Assembly: GCA_916613615.1 (NCBI GenBank)
Contig: OU744730.1
Coordinates: forward strand, 30,662,815 to 30,726,814
Length of the DNA stretch: 64,000 nt
Reading direction: 5' to 3'
DNA from: Steromphala cineraria
Taxonomy: Eukaryota > Mollusca > Gastropoda > Trochida > Trochidae
The position numbers and the translations under genes were made by a program. The notes beneath the pieces were generated by a model. The model saw nothing but the letters and a program-made list of their open reading frames with translations. It had not been told where the DNA came from and did not search any database. Shown here in pieces: positions 43,329 through 55,333 of the stretch. Position 1 is the stretch's first letter. Every line of letters starts with the position of its first letter.

Positions 43329-46318
43329 AGCTGGTGGCGACTTCAAAGATATAAACTATAAATATACAATATAAAATACATGTATGTTGGTTTCCAATGT
43401 TTCTGCAGTGCATCCAGTTTTCTTCTAAGTGTAGAACCAAATAATGTATAATATGTGCATCTATGACAAAGAACATATTGTAAGTGTACTTATTGTGAGT
43501 GTTTAATTATTAAGTTGTTTTTCTCCAATATATTCTCCTGAAGTCAATATAACTAACTTTATATCAATATTAAGCATTCACAAAATACTGAATCCACCAA
43601 ATATAAATTTGTTGAAGTCAGTTTACTAAAACATAATAGAATTATAACAATTTCCTATAGTATCCTATAGTTTCATGCAGTATCCAAGAGTTTAATGACT
43701 TTGGATACGGGGCATTTCATGGGCAGGAAATTTTTGTGAACGCCAAGTATACTGACGTTCACTGATCATGAAATTCGGAATTTCCTGGTAAGTGAACATC
43801 ATTAAACTGCTATATTTTCTTCTGTGTAACAGCTGAAGGTGGACATACGAAGTATTGATGACTATGGACTCCATATTCTATAAATTCATTAACATATGAT
43901 CAGAAACTTCGATTTCTAAAAAATGGAAATTAACATTTCACACCAGTGTTAATAAAACGTTTCCTGGCTGTAAGTTATACGAGTTATTGCAAAACAAATG
44001 AAGTTAGATGATGTGCAAATGATTCAGTATTAGATAAAATGTTGTTAGGATAGAAAACCGTGTCTTGTTATTTTTCAATGAAAATTTGAATGGGTGGATA
44101 GTTTCTTTTGAGGTTTAGTGTATTTGACGAAAATATCAATCATGACGGCGACAAACTTCGAACCAAACGCCTTCAATCTGAGATAAAAGTCACATGTAAA
44201 AGATTTACAACTTGAAATCACATACTGTACAAAGAGCCAACAAAAGCCATTAGCGGCGTGTTGTTTCGACTTGAAATCACACTTGGCTTCGTTAAAACGA
44301 AAACTGGATATGCATTGATTTTTTATAAGAAATTCTGACAAAGTCATGAAGCTTATACCTTTATATTTCAGATTTTTATATTTCAAATTGATCATAATAG
44401 ACCATTTATAGCGCCGTTTCCACCTACTTAATGGTTCCACTTTAGTTGAATTTAAATTTCGAACACGAAACGGGGTGTTCTTTTATAGTAAGAAGCAGAT
44501 TTGACATAATCATTTGTGGATATTAAAATGTAATATTTTTGCTTTTTTCTTATTGAAATACGAGTATGTTTTTATGGTGAACTGGAAACCCCTTTATGGA
44601 ACATTGGGCATTACTCTTAAAATACCGAAAACTTGATTGCAATGTAACAGAAGAAAATTTTAAATAATCAATATTTTATGATGCATATATTCTACCGTTT
44701 TAGTATCCTTTCCCTGTTCAGGAAACTTGAATTATTTATCATATAAATAGGCATAATCAGTCATTTTCTAATAATCAACCAAAATTAACCAAACTTGGTG
44801 TGTGGGTGGAAGACACGCACCCTTGAACAAATTAAAATAATTTTATTTTTCATCGATTGTTTTTGGTTAGGGCCTTATAAAAATAGTTCTACTCATCATA
44901 AAAATACCGTTGAGTGTTCAATGTTCTCTTGTCTATCAATTACGACTACTCCAAAAAATTAGGTGCCACATTTGGCATAAAATTTTGACCCTCGAAGAGT
45001 AGTACCCTCATCACGTTTTTTTAACTTGTCCTATTATTTTCTTGAATATTGTCAATAATTATTTAAATGTTCCAAAAACTATGTTGTCGTGGTCACTGCC
45101 ATTGTCATGCGAGTCTGTCTAGCCCTAAAATATTAAATTAAATTAATACAGAATATTTTACAACCGATTTAAGATGAGACTCAACTTTGCAGTTTAAAGG
45201 TCTCAAGATAAATGTACATATCCAGCGATATCTCAAATTTGATAAGCTTTGATAAGAAAACAGGAGTATCATGTATTGCCAAATTTAAGTATAAGTTATC
45301 GAAATACCGTTTTAAAACTTAAAAAATACATATATATGTATAAAAAATTGAAGGGTTAAAATAAAAAAAATCAGATATATAAAATGCCTAGAAAATTGAT
45401 TTGTTTTTAGAATATGATTAATTTAATTTAATGTGTGTGATTTATGAAACAGAGCAAGTTACAATTCGCATTTGTACCGTAAAAAAGAAATACTTTTGGG
45501 GGAAAAAGTTCAAAAACAGTTTGTTATTGTGTCATATTTTGGTTACATAAATCTTCATCCTTTGTTATATCTGAGTTGTTGGAAATTATACGATAAAACT
45601 ATTATAGCTTTATTTTAAGTTTTGATCCGTCCATCTACTCAAGAAACAGCACATTATATTCGAGAAAGGCGATGATTACAAACACAATATTAGCTCACGC
45701 TTTTATTGTGACAGCCAATGAAAGCGGGCGATTACATGTGGGAATTACTCCGATTGAAACAGTATGGTCGTTCTTTTGTTTAATTTGAGTACGTTGTTAA
45801 AAAATGGATAGATTGTAGCTGAATAATTATTCTACATCATGAATTCTTTGTAGACATGTGCGCTTTGAGAAAATACATTTTATACATTTCTGAAGTTTTC
45901 CTCCTTACAAAGTCAACATTAGACGTCACATAATGAAAAACAAATTAAGTGTCTCTGAATTTGTTGTCCTATTTTCATTTGTAGTATTTCGATTTGTTTG
46001 TGCAATAACGAAATTGTGTTCCCTTATTTTAACGCCATATACCTACTAATGGTACTACTAATACTATGGCACTATTGATCCACTTGATATTCTAATGATA
46101 ATTCTAGGTATACCAAACCATCAGAGTATATGAACAACTATTATAGTTAAGACAAGGTAGTTGAATTTATATCAGAGTTGCATGTTAATGGAAATAAAAA
46201 CATGACATCCTAATAACTGTAACTTTGTACAATTTCCGACACAAAATCACTCGAATATTCTAATCCATATACTCCAGTCAAAGAAGGTCTAACCATTCTC
46301 TTCCCACAGAGGAATTAT
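43329..46318. other. Long AT-rich gene-free stretch
   Basis: No gene recognised in 3 kb. The inverted partner of the 23452 Tc1-type terminus lies at 44095-44123. A TTTAATGA/GGATACGGGG stretch near 43690 resembles 27990-28060. Open frames such as 44075-44440 (minus) look random. Confidence 0.55.
44095..44123. repeat. Solo Tc1-type terminal repeat
   Basis: Inverse complement of 23452-23480 with one mismatch (GTTTCTTTTGAGGTTTAGTG core). No matching second end or transposase was found nearby, so it may be one end of a largely deleted element. Confidence 0.55.
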
Positions 46319-46695
46319 TCTCTCCTTACAGAGGCAGATCAAGTCATGAGATGTTGATACAGCCTCTGTTCTGTTACGCTGAAATCCCTAAGTTCCGGCA
46401 GTTTCCCCTGGATAAAAACTGCGGCAGTTTCCCCTGGATAAAAATTTCATCACAATCAATTTGAATTTCTTTATCAAAACACAACGCTTCTCGCATGGAA
46501 AGGGTTGTTCATATCACAATTCATTTGCCATGATTCAGTAGCAAAAATAGTGATTTAAGAACAGCGTCACTGATTGCACAACTAATTTTGATAATCTCCA
46601 ATCAGGCTTCTTCCTTTCTACCCCACGAAGCCGGCGTAATGGAACAGAGGATGTATCAACATTTCATGACTTTATCAGTCTCTGTAAGGAGAGAA
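46319..46695. mobile_element. MITE-like element with arms of about 60 bp
   Basis: CTCTCCTTACAGAGGCAG and onward through ATGTTGATACAGCCTCTGTT (46319-46380) is matched inverted at 46632-46695 (GGAACAGAGGATGTATCAAC to CTCTGTAAGGAGAG). A 26 bp tandem duplication (CGGCAGTTTCCCCTGG start) at 46396-46447 lies inside. No coding capacity. Family unknown. Confidence 0.7.
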
Positions 46696-46949
46696 TTGGT
46701 CTAAACTTGCTTCTCTCAAACTGACAACAAATCCTTTATTCAGATCTAGATTGCATTTGATGTTTGTAATTGTTAAAAATATTATCTACTTGAATTAAAA
46801 CATATTAAAGTGTCATTTTACCTTTACATTTACACTTTAAGTTTACACTTTTATAGATTGAATGTCAGTCTTCCTAAAATGGTTTCTCAGTATTGCACAG
46901 GATTGTCTTTCGGTTGGCGGCAACCGGAGGAATTGTGGGATCTAGTTTA

Positions 46950-47163
46950 TACAACTAGGGTCAGAGGTCACTCCTATGCACTAGAGTCACTCACTGGTTG
47001 TAACTTGAGAACTGTTGAAGATGAATTTCTTTTTGTTCTTGTTTCTCCTTTCTTTCGGGAAATTAGAAGGAAACTAACACCAAATCAATTTGTTGGTTTC
47101 CAACACAGAAAAAAGTTTGTTGAACTTTTGTCCTGCAACAATGAAATTAACTTAAAGTCTTAG
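46950..47163 (+). pseudogene. LINE C-terminal relic
   Basis: The frame ending at 47163 contains VRGHSYALESLTGCN, then EDEFLFVLVSPFFREIRRKL and FVELLSCNN. This matches in order the C-terminal zinc-knuckle region of LINE 1 (IETGRY, EDEFHFILKCPMYNDLRQKF, LVQLLSINN), but the knuckle cysteines and histidine are lost. It is an old fragment of the same LINE group. Confidence 0.6.
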
Positions 47164-47658
47164 CTATTTATTTGAAATGAAATTCGTATGTATGAAATTA
47201 AGCGAGCATATCAATATGTACAATACCTGGCCAAAAGTTAGTCATCATAAGCGAGATTCCCATAGACTTATATTTTGCACGAATAAATCTCATGTATTGA
47301 CGTTAAGGTTTTAAAATGTATTGTTATCGCATAGATTTAGGAGATCATCTCTGCTATGCTTAGGTTATTATCATTCATCTTTAGGTTGATTAGTTTTTTA
47401 ATAACGACTGATTGAGTGACACATGTACAACTTTTTAAGCGCAGGTCCCATTGACCGACATGTTGAATGTGATGAGTTCCCATTTTATAAATGCCAGAGT
47501 AAAATATTTGAATCCTTACTTTTATAAAAAAAATGAAGACTTTATTCAATAGTAAGCGGATAGGTACATTAAGAAAATTAGCTTTGCTTTGTAATGTTAT
47601 CTCAAATGCCTTTGAAATGTGTCGCTAGGAATTTTTACATAAGATATCACCTCTGTGT

Positions 47659-47681
47659 TATATATATATATATATATATAT
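47659..47681. repeat. (TA)n tract at the left of the Penelope-like element
   Basis: About 11 TA units directly before coding sequence of the element. A second (TA)n tract lies at about 49920-49937 on the other side. Confidence 0.9.
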
Positions 47682-49654
47682 TTGGAAGAATATTTGGACA
47701 AACATTTGGAAGAATATTGTGACTTAATTGAAAATGTGCCAATTCATGTAAAACAACCAAAACTGAACTTATCAAAGGGTGAGTCTAAAGCTTTACATGA
47801 TTTAAGAAATAACAGTGATATAGTTATTAAGGAGGCTGATAAAGGAGGTGCTATTGTCATTATGGATAAGGCTTATTATAAAGATAAAATATTGTCTATA
47901 CTTGATAATGAGGCTTACTATAGAAAATCTAATGAAAAAGAGGAGAAAGTAATAGCCAACAAAGTTACTAAACTGTTGAATACATATGCTAATGATATTT
48001 CAGACTCTGAACGAGACTACCTCACTCATTTTGATGCTAAAACTGCGTATTTTTATGGTCTCCCTAAGATTCACAAAAGTAAAACAATTCAAGATGTTAT
48101 TTCAAATGAACATGACGCAGTTATAACTGTTAAAGACCCTGAAGATCTCCCTTTTAGACCCATTGTTGGAGGACCTGAGAGTCACACGCAAAGACTTAGT
48201 AATTTCATTGATATTGTCCTCAAACCCCTTTGCAGTAATGTTAAAAGTTTTATCAGAGATGATATTGATTTTTTATGTAAGCTCCCGCAAACAGTACCAG
48301 AGGGTTCTAAATTAGTGAGTTTTGATGTTGTTAATCTATATAGTAATATAGACACAGAGTTGGGTTTGAAAGCTGTTAGACATTGGCTTGATAAATCTCG
48401 CCATCTCATACCAGATAGATTTTCCAATGAATTTATCATTGATGCTTTAAGTCTAGTTATTGAAAACAATGTTTTTTATTTTGATGGAAGTTTTTACTCT
48501 CAAAATAAAGGGGTAGCTATGGGTACAAAAGTGGCACCAACCTATGCAACTTTAGTTCTGGGATACTTAGAAAATTTATTCTACTCTAAAGTTGAGGATA
48601 CTTTTGACATTTCAATGAAAGAGCATGTTGAAAATTCATGGAAGCGCTTTTTAGATGACTGTTTTATCATACTAAAAAACGATAATAATCTCAAACTATT
48701 CATGAAATTCTAAACTCTCTTGACCCGTCAATGAAATTTACGATGGAATGTCATGATGTACAATTGAATTTCCTTGATGTAATTGTTAAGATAGAATCAG
48801 GCGGTATCATAGCTACAGATATTTTCTATAAGAAAACGGATTCACATCAGTATCTAGACTTTGATTCATGCCACCCACATCATACAAAGCGTAACATCCC
48901 CTACTGTTTAGCAAGGAGAGTTTGTACTATTGTTTCTGATGATGTTGTTAAAACTAATCGCCTTGGTGAATTGAAAAACTTTCTCCTTAAACAAAACTAT
49001 CCGGACAAATTAATAAGTGATAGTATACACAAGGCTTTAAAAATGGACCAACAACAACTGAGATCAAAAGTGGATAAAGACATTGATATTCAAAACAATA
49101 TTTCTCTTGTATCTACTTTTAATCCCAACCATGATAACGCAATGTCTATTGTGAAACGATACCTTTCAATGTTAAGTCCCAGTCAGAAAATGAAAAAGAT
49201 TGTCAATAAATATAATTTCATTAACAGCCGTAAGCAACCCAAAAACTTACGCAAAATCTTAACTAGTTCAAGGTTTGACTCAGTTGATGTTATTCCCAAA
49301 GTCTCAAAATGTGGAGATTTAAGATGTCACACTTGTGAAAGTATTAGTGAAGGGTGCTCTATTGACATTTCACCAAATCAAACATTTGTTGTTAAGCAAA
49401 ACATGAATTGTGATACTAGAAATGTTATTTATGTAATCACATGTTCTGGATGCAATGAGAAATATATCGGAAAAACGGAACAAAAATTAAAGAGAAGAAT
49501 GAATCTCCATCGATCTCACATAAACCAGCCCCGAAATCGAACTATTCCTCTTAGTGAGCATTTAGATAAATGTGGAAAGGGCAAGTTCAAAGTTTTCCCG
49601 ATATATAAACTCAATTATCATAATGACAATGATTTAATTTTGAAAGAATCATAA
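47682..49654 (+). pseudogene. Penelope-like RT and GIY-YIG endonuclease, one frameshift
   Basis: The first frame (47682-48713) contains DIVIKEADKGGAIVIMDK, AYFYGLPKIHKS, LPFRPIVGG, LVSFDVVNLYSNID, GVAMGTKVAPTYA and the catalytic FLDDCF. It stops at 48713. The reading resumes one frame over with ILNSLDPSMKFTMECHD and LNFLDV, so a single-base slip around 48700 separates the halves. The second half has a CxxC/HxxC-type finger (KCGDLRCHTCESI, about 49308-49345) and the endonuclease motif (VIYVITCSGC then KYIGKTEQKLKRRM, about 49427-49500), and ends at 49654. Apart from that lesion and the missing N-terminus the protein is well kept, suggesting a fairly recent insertion. Confidence 0.9.
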
Positions 49655-49735
49655 TTTATTCATAAATATGCGCCAAAATTTAATGGCAAAACATGATATT
49701 GTTTACATTATGATCACTTGTTGTCAAGCTTATTG

Positions 49736-50171
49736 TGACGTCATAGGTTCCTGTGTGACGTCATAATACTATGTACTGTGTGTCAGTTACTGAATTAAAC
49801 GGCCTGATGAAGCAGGTACAGGATGTACCTGCTGAAAACGTTTGCCAAACTTAATTCAACTTCATCTTCTTCTTTTTAATATGTACTACCATAGAGTTTG
49901 AACATTCTTTGTGATCTTTCTATATATATATATATATTTACATACAAAAGAATGAATTTGGATGATAAATAGAATATCACCCTCGTGTCTTTTAATATAC
50001 CAACAGTCGTTGATAAATGTAAAAATATTCATAACTTTCATTGTTACCTACGAGGGCAGTCATACCGAGGTTCATATTTTTCATATGTTGCCCTAGGGCA
50101 AAAAATCACTTTTTCATTGTGACGTCACGTTATAAACAATGTTTTGACGTCACTGTTCCCTTATGACGTCA
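49736..50171. promoter_or_regulatory. Five TGACGTCA (CRE) palindromes
   Basis: Perfect TGACGTCA occurs at 49736, 49756, 50121, 50146 and 50164. Chance would give far fewer in 440 bp. Two lie in the Penelope-like 3' region and three beyond it. Binding by CREB/ATF is inferred from the motif only. Confidence 0.55.
49804..49837 (+). ncRNA. Hammerhead-like ribozyme core in the Penelope-like 3' region
   Basis: CTGATGA (49804-49810) is followed by a perfect 10 bp hairpin (AGCAGGTACA, loop GGA, TGTACCTGCT) and then GAAA (49834-49837). This is the conserved core order of a hammerhead ribozyme with stem II closed. Penelope-like elements are known to carry hammerhead motifs. Stem III could be the weak GTTT-GCC-AAAC hairpin after GAAA, with a TTA cleavage triplet; stem I pairing is not clearly satisfied. 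Treat it as a candidate. Confidence 0.4.
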
Positions 50172-50261
50172 CAATCCATGCGGGCCGGCGGCGGCTAGTC
50201 CACCTATGCTGAGAAGTAATTTTGGAGTATTTTCTTTAATTTTGGGACTACGGTAAAAAAA

Positions 50262-50413
50262 AGAATATTATATTCGTGCCCATGACACACTACGTTTACG
50301 ACACGAGTGGCTAAATATCAGTATATCCGTCGCTCTCGCTCGGGAAATACTAATATTTAGCCACTCGTGTCGTAAACATAGTATGTCATGGACACTCATA
50401 TAATATCCTCTAT
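50262..50413. repeat. Long inverted repeat, arms of about 60 bp
   Basis: Left arm 50262-50322 and right arm 50347-50413 pair through GAATATTATA, CATGACA, GTTTACGACACGAGTGGC and TAAATAT, leaving a loop of about 25 bp with CGCTCTCGCTCGGG. Looks like a short fold-back element. No coding sequence. Confidence 0.8.
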
Positions 50414-51359
50414 TTAACTCGTGTTGATAGAAATTGTTTTGTTAAATTAACTTTGATTGATTGATTAATACTCGTGCTAATATTAGAGCTGTTATCCAGT
50501 GTTTCACTTATCACCAAAATTGGTCGACTAATCACAATCCTCTTCATCTGCCTATGTGGCACCAAGCATGCCTTTTTTAAGGCTTTTCTTGCTACGAATT
50601 TATTGTCGGATTTTCATACAAGCCTATAATAAGCTGTATGCGCCGACCACGCATCCATTGGATTGAACTTTACTAGACATACCTCAATACAAAGGCTGAT
50701 TGACAGATCTCTATGCTATAACTTTTATTACAGACACAATATTCTGAAAGGAACTTTTCGGTAAACTCGAGAATGTTGGGTCTTACTAAAATATCAAAAG
50801 TCATTGATAGAGAAATTATCTTCTCATTTCAATTCTGATTAAATTTTCAGACTTCAAATCTTACACTTTCGTCTCGTGCGATTCAAAGACATACAAATAA
50901 AATATGTATAGCTTCATCTATAAATCAACCAGCCATCTTATGTGGGCAACAAATTAGGACACATTTCTATTATTTTTTTGTCGTTTTAGCATATTGTTGA
51001 GATCAATTTGTAATTTTCAAAATGTTATATTACAAGAGGTGCACATAAGGGAAAGGCAATGCAAAGAGGGAAAAGAATTCATGTTATAACTTTTTATTCT
51101 AAAAAGTATTAAAATACAAGAGTTTTTACACATACATTTAACAAAGATATTTAACTGCAAATGTATTCTTACAAATTAAGTTGTTATCGGACTTGTCATG
51201 ATTTTTATAATCTATGTATCTTTCTTAATTTATATATCATATCACATGCTTATCACAGTTACGGCATATTATTAAACGGAGTGTGATAACAGAGTATGTC
51301 TTTCATAATATATATCAAACTATGTCATAATATGTTAACACCTTCCTCAAATAATGATG
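50414..51359. other. Gene-free stretch
   Basis: AT-rich; nothing recognised. Confidence 0.55.
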
Positions 51360-52280
51360 TAGCTTTAACTTAATACCAAACTAATTATAAAACTCAAACA
51401 GTGTTTTTGCTTTATATTTAGGTTTAGCTCAATACCAAACTAAAAAATCATCGAGTTAAAATAACGATTATTAGCTCCTTGTAAATCCTACTAATTAGCA
51501 AGGATGGTTTAATACAAAAAGTAATTATCATAATACTAAACTAAAATCACCAAAGACTTAATTATGATTAAGTCCTTTTTAATCAAACAAGATACAAAAC
51601 GGATGATTGAATACATACAAGAAAAAACAAAACAAATTCTTATTATCAAAGTTAAAATCATGATAATTATATCCTTGTAAAACCAACAATATACAACCAA
51701 TCAACAAAAAGGAATCAATGCATAGACTGCCACAATTATAAAATCTAATATCGTCAAATTTATGATTATAATTAAGTGTTAATCAAACAAGATACAAAAC
51801 CAATCAACAACGATGATTAAATACATACAAGAAATAAGTATATGTCTGCCAACGTAAAGGCAAATTAAAAGTATCAAAATTATAATTATGATTAAAACTT
51901 CTTTGCAAATCGAACGAGATTGACTTTCAAACAACAATTGATATAAGTATTTGTTTGCCAGAGCAATACCACAATAAAATAATAAAATGATCAAAGTATG
52001 ACCATTAGCTTCTTGTAAATCTAACAATACACACTAAAAATCATAATTTCATAATTCAACACGTGATAGAAGTCTATGTATGCCTAAGTAATACCACAGT
52101 AAAATAATCATAGTGAAAATCATGATCATTGGCTCCTAGTAAATATAACAATATATACGAATCAGCAAATGTGATTTAAAACATACACCACGTAATATAA
52201 GTCAATGTCTAACCATGTTATACCACAAAGTGATAATTATGATATATCCAGGTCCAACAAGATACACGACCACTCAGACA
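51360..52280. repeat. Old degenerate tandem array, about 100-125 bp units
   Basis: Recurring blocks are: CTCCTTGTAAATC-like at about 51475, 51670, 51898, 52010 and 52133; AATCAAACAAGATACAAAAC at 51579 and 51781; TACCACA-like plus TAAAATAAT at about 51965 and 52090; and ACATACAAGAAA-like at 51614 and 51823. Order is kept but identity is low, so this appears to be an ancient minisatellite. No coding frame. Confidence 0.6.
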
Positions 52281-53600
52281 GGATGGTTTGGAGGAGGCGG
52301 GGCAACGACTGGGGGAGGCAAGAGAGCACCCTGCACTGGAACTGCAATGATTCAAAATATCAACCTCCTTCAGGGTTCAGAGTTAAAATAATAAAATGTT
52401 GATAACTTTTTTAAATTCTTTAAAATTTCATATAATTTATTACAATTTAAAATGATCATTTATTCAAAATAGAGGTTATTGCGACCAAACCATTTCTTGA
52501 AAAATACAAAACTTGTTATTTTCTCAAGTAATTATGATGACTTGAACTCAATGTAACCCTGCATTAAGCAATGTGAAAATACACCTTGGACTTGAAACAG
52601 GAGTTACCTCCCTTTACAAATTGGCCTTGACATTGACACTTTACTGAAAAGTGATAGAGGAGGGCAAAAGAATGTGTTTTTGCAATGCTGGTTTTAACTA
52701 GGATTTAGCTGGGACAGGTTTAGACCTATACTAGTATTTGTCCTAAGTTAGGATATCTCAGCACTGGGATAGTTTTTGAGAATAGGGTAGGATTTTATCT
52801 TAAACCTTAAGATCAAAGTTAAGATAACCTAGGGCTAGGATACTTTCGAGAATAGGGGCCCATGGTTCAGAGTCTGCCCATTTTAAGAGATATCTTTCTA
52901 GCCAAAGTCAGTGGGAATACTGTTGATCTGTCCCCGTCTCGGTTATGCCCTCCTCGATATGACTCGTTGTCGATTCAAATAGTCGGGAGACATGCCTATG
53001 AAGGACTATCAAAAAGGATTAGCAGCCAAATGAGGGCATTGACATGACATTAGTGTGACAGTATTACTCCCAGCTGAATTTTTTGATTAAAATGTAGCTG
53101 CCTTAAAAATCTAACATTTCCACGTCCAGTGTGATCGAACCTGCGAACTCCGGGTTTAGGGTTACAAATTCAGATATTTCTGCCCTCATTCTGTTACCCT
53201 TTACTTAAACCTTTATTTTGCAGATTGGATTATACCGTAGAAATTCTAAAATTTTGGCCTTGGATAACCTAGGATGAATGAATGTAACTTGTACAGTTTA
53301 TTTTCAGTATACAGTCGAAGCTGTGTTAAAACTCCATAGAGCGGCTACTTGCTTCATGTGTCCACCCTAGAGGCCTGCCGACTGCATTCACTAAAGATGA
53401 CTTTTAATTGTACAATGTATGGATACCATTTACATTATGAAATACGTTACATATATACTTCATAAAAATCAAACTGAAAGTATATATTTACTTACTTTTT
53501 TTGAGGTCAAATACTTCTGGATCTACAAAAGATATTTATTGACATTTGTTAATAGATTATTTTTCGTCAATTTTGCTCATATTTGAATAAGTTTTTCCCA
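52281..53600. other. Gene-free stretch
   Basis: No convincing gene. AGGATA-rich sequence with AACTTAGGATATC- and GAGAATAGGG-like duplications lies at about 52690-52860, and a GATCGAACCTGCGAA motif at about 53133 recalls an inverted tRNA B box but no tRNA or SINE could be built around it. Confidence 0.45.
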
Positions 53601-53880
53601 CCGGTATGTAATACCGAGATATATAGTCATCACCCTATCCGTCTGTCCGCCCTGTGTCTGTCCGTCCGCCCGTTATGGTTTCATTTCTGGACTAAAACTT
53701 CGAAACTGTTAGACCTTACTGCATAACACTTGATATGTGGCTTAGTTATCATATGTAGACGTGCCTATTGGGCTTTTGGCTTTTTAAAGATTTAAATGTT
53801 TGGCAGTTTCCATGGAAACTTAATAAATCTTGGTTGTGTCCATAGAAAAGTGTCTTACAATTACCTTCAAGGATAAAAAT
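53601..53880. repeat. Dispersed repeat of a type common in molluscan DNA
   Basis: Block with GTCTGTCCGCCC/GTCCGTCCGCCCGTTATGG, then CTAAAACTTCGAAACTGTTAG, then GGCAGTTTCCATGGAAAC in split form. It reads like a moderately conserved interspersed repeat seen widely in bivalves (from memory). No coding content. Confidence 0.4.
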
Positions 53881-55331
53881 TCATAAAGTGTAGGATGTAT
53901 CTCAAGTAAATTTCAAATTTTAATGAATCAGCATGTGTAAATATGTCTATGGATGTTAAAACGTGTCTTTACTTTTTGAATATTTGATACATAGGAGACA
54001 GATGGGATATGCCATCTTCAGATGACTTTTGTAATGAAATGTTTTATCTTAACTTGCTAATTGAAAATAACATTATCTAGTAATTTTTTCATATTGTGTT
54101 AGATTATATCATGATAAGAATAGCTGTTTTATATCAATCTCACTTATATTGCTTCATTACCTTAGTTTAACCGTCAGTTTAACCTGGACATCATTCAAAT
54201 TTAGCCAATCAGCGAGCTAGCCAGCAACCAAAGATTATTTGGCGAACTCACTGATTTGTTTGCTTTGAATGACGCCACGTGCATATGTCTATCTGACAGC
54301 TCTCTGGTGAGATATATGCAAATGTAGTGAAACAATATATATAGATCTTATTTATTGATATTGGTTTTATATATGAATTTCTTTTTAAATTAACCCCGGT
54401 TTTACGTTTGCTTGATTATCTAACATGAATGTGTTTGTCATATCCAGGGTGATTGATTTTACTGTGGCCTCACTTTAACGTCTGACTTTGATGTCTGTCT
54501 GACCGACAATATTGCCCAAAGTTCATGACACTTGAATAACCTAATTAACTCACCATATTATCCTAGCTTTAATTTGGTGCACACATTTCAGCAACAGACT
54601 ATAATCGTTCAGCCCTTAACCCCTACATGTAGTAGTTACCCAAACAAATATATTTAGCTTAGTGAAGACCTTCCGTTTCAATGTCTGTATGTCTGGCAGT
54701 CTCTCTGTCTGTGTGTCTGTCTTACTCTGAAATATTTGCTATTTTATAAGAATTTATAATAAAATTTTAAGAAATGATTAAACCTTCATATCATAAAACA
54801 TTGTTTATCAATTGAATGTCGTTAATTTTCACAACATCACAACATTTCATCTTTATACATGTACGTAATATCAGTGAATGCTGTGTATGTATTACGTACC
54901 TTTAGCTTTTGACTTTTTCCTTTTCGTTTCTGTGCATTTTCGGTTGCTCTGCACTGTTTTCATATATTATTAATTATCATTATCATGATGTTAATAAACA
55001 AAAAGACACACAATCAAGGTAATAGCTTTCCCAATTGTTTGGTAGAATGAAAAGTGAACATTAATTACTATGAACCATGAAACTAGCAAAGCATGAAATA
55101 TTCTATAAGACTCGAATATAGAAGAACCCTATTTACATATTAACCCTGACGATGCATGTTATTCTACTGTCTCTTCATGCTAACATCTGAAGTGCTAACA
55201 AATCCAAAATGATCTCAATTTGATGTAATTTTATTTCATTTTTCAAATTGCAAACTTTTTGCAAAATGTTAAAGAAAAAAGAAATTTTTAACGTTTTTAT
55301 CCTGATCATTGAAATATTTAATTCTTTTACG
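53881..55331. other. Gene-free stretch
   Basis: AT-rich with a TGTCTG-rich segment at about 54680-54720. Nothing else recognised. Confidence 0.5.
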
Positions 55332-55333
55332 TA

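Larger units (their letters stand above)
47682..49919 (+). mobile_element. Penelope-like element, 5'-truncated
   Basis: Encodes reverse transcriptase followed by a GIY-YIG endonuclease, the domain order that defines endonuclease-bearing Penelope-like elements. It begins within the RT coding region at a (TA)n tract and ends before another (TA)n tract. The 3' region (49655-49919) includes a hammerhead-like stem-loop. Confidence 0.85.

Noticed and set aside
44075..44440. 121-codon minus-strand frame
   Set aside because: Its C-terminal end covers the solo Tc1-type terminus; no family or gene signals.
46810..47163. Independent 117-codon gene
   Set aside because: The C-terminal half aligns in order with the LINE 1 zinc-knuckle region, so it is a LINE relic; the first half has no gene signals.
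53120..53160. tRNA gene or SINE head (inverted B-box-like GATCGAACC)
   Set aside because: No A box at the right distance and no cloverleaf could be drawn.
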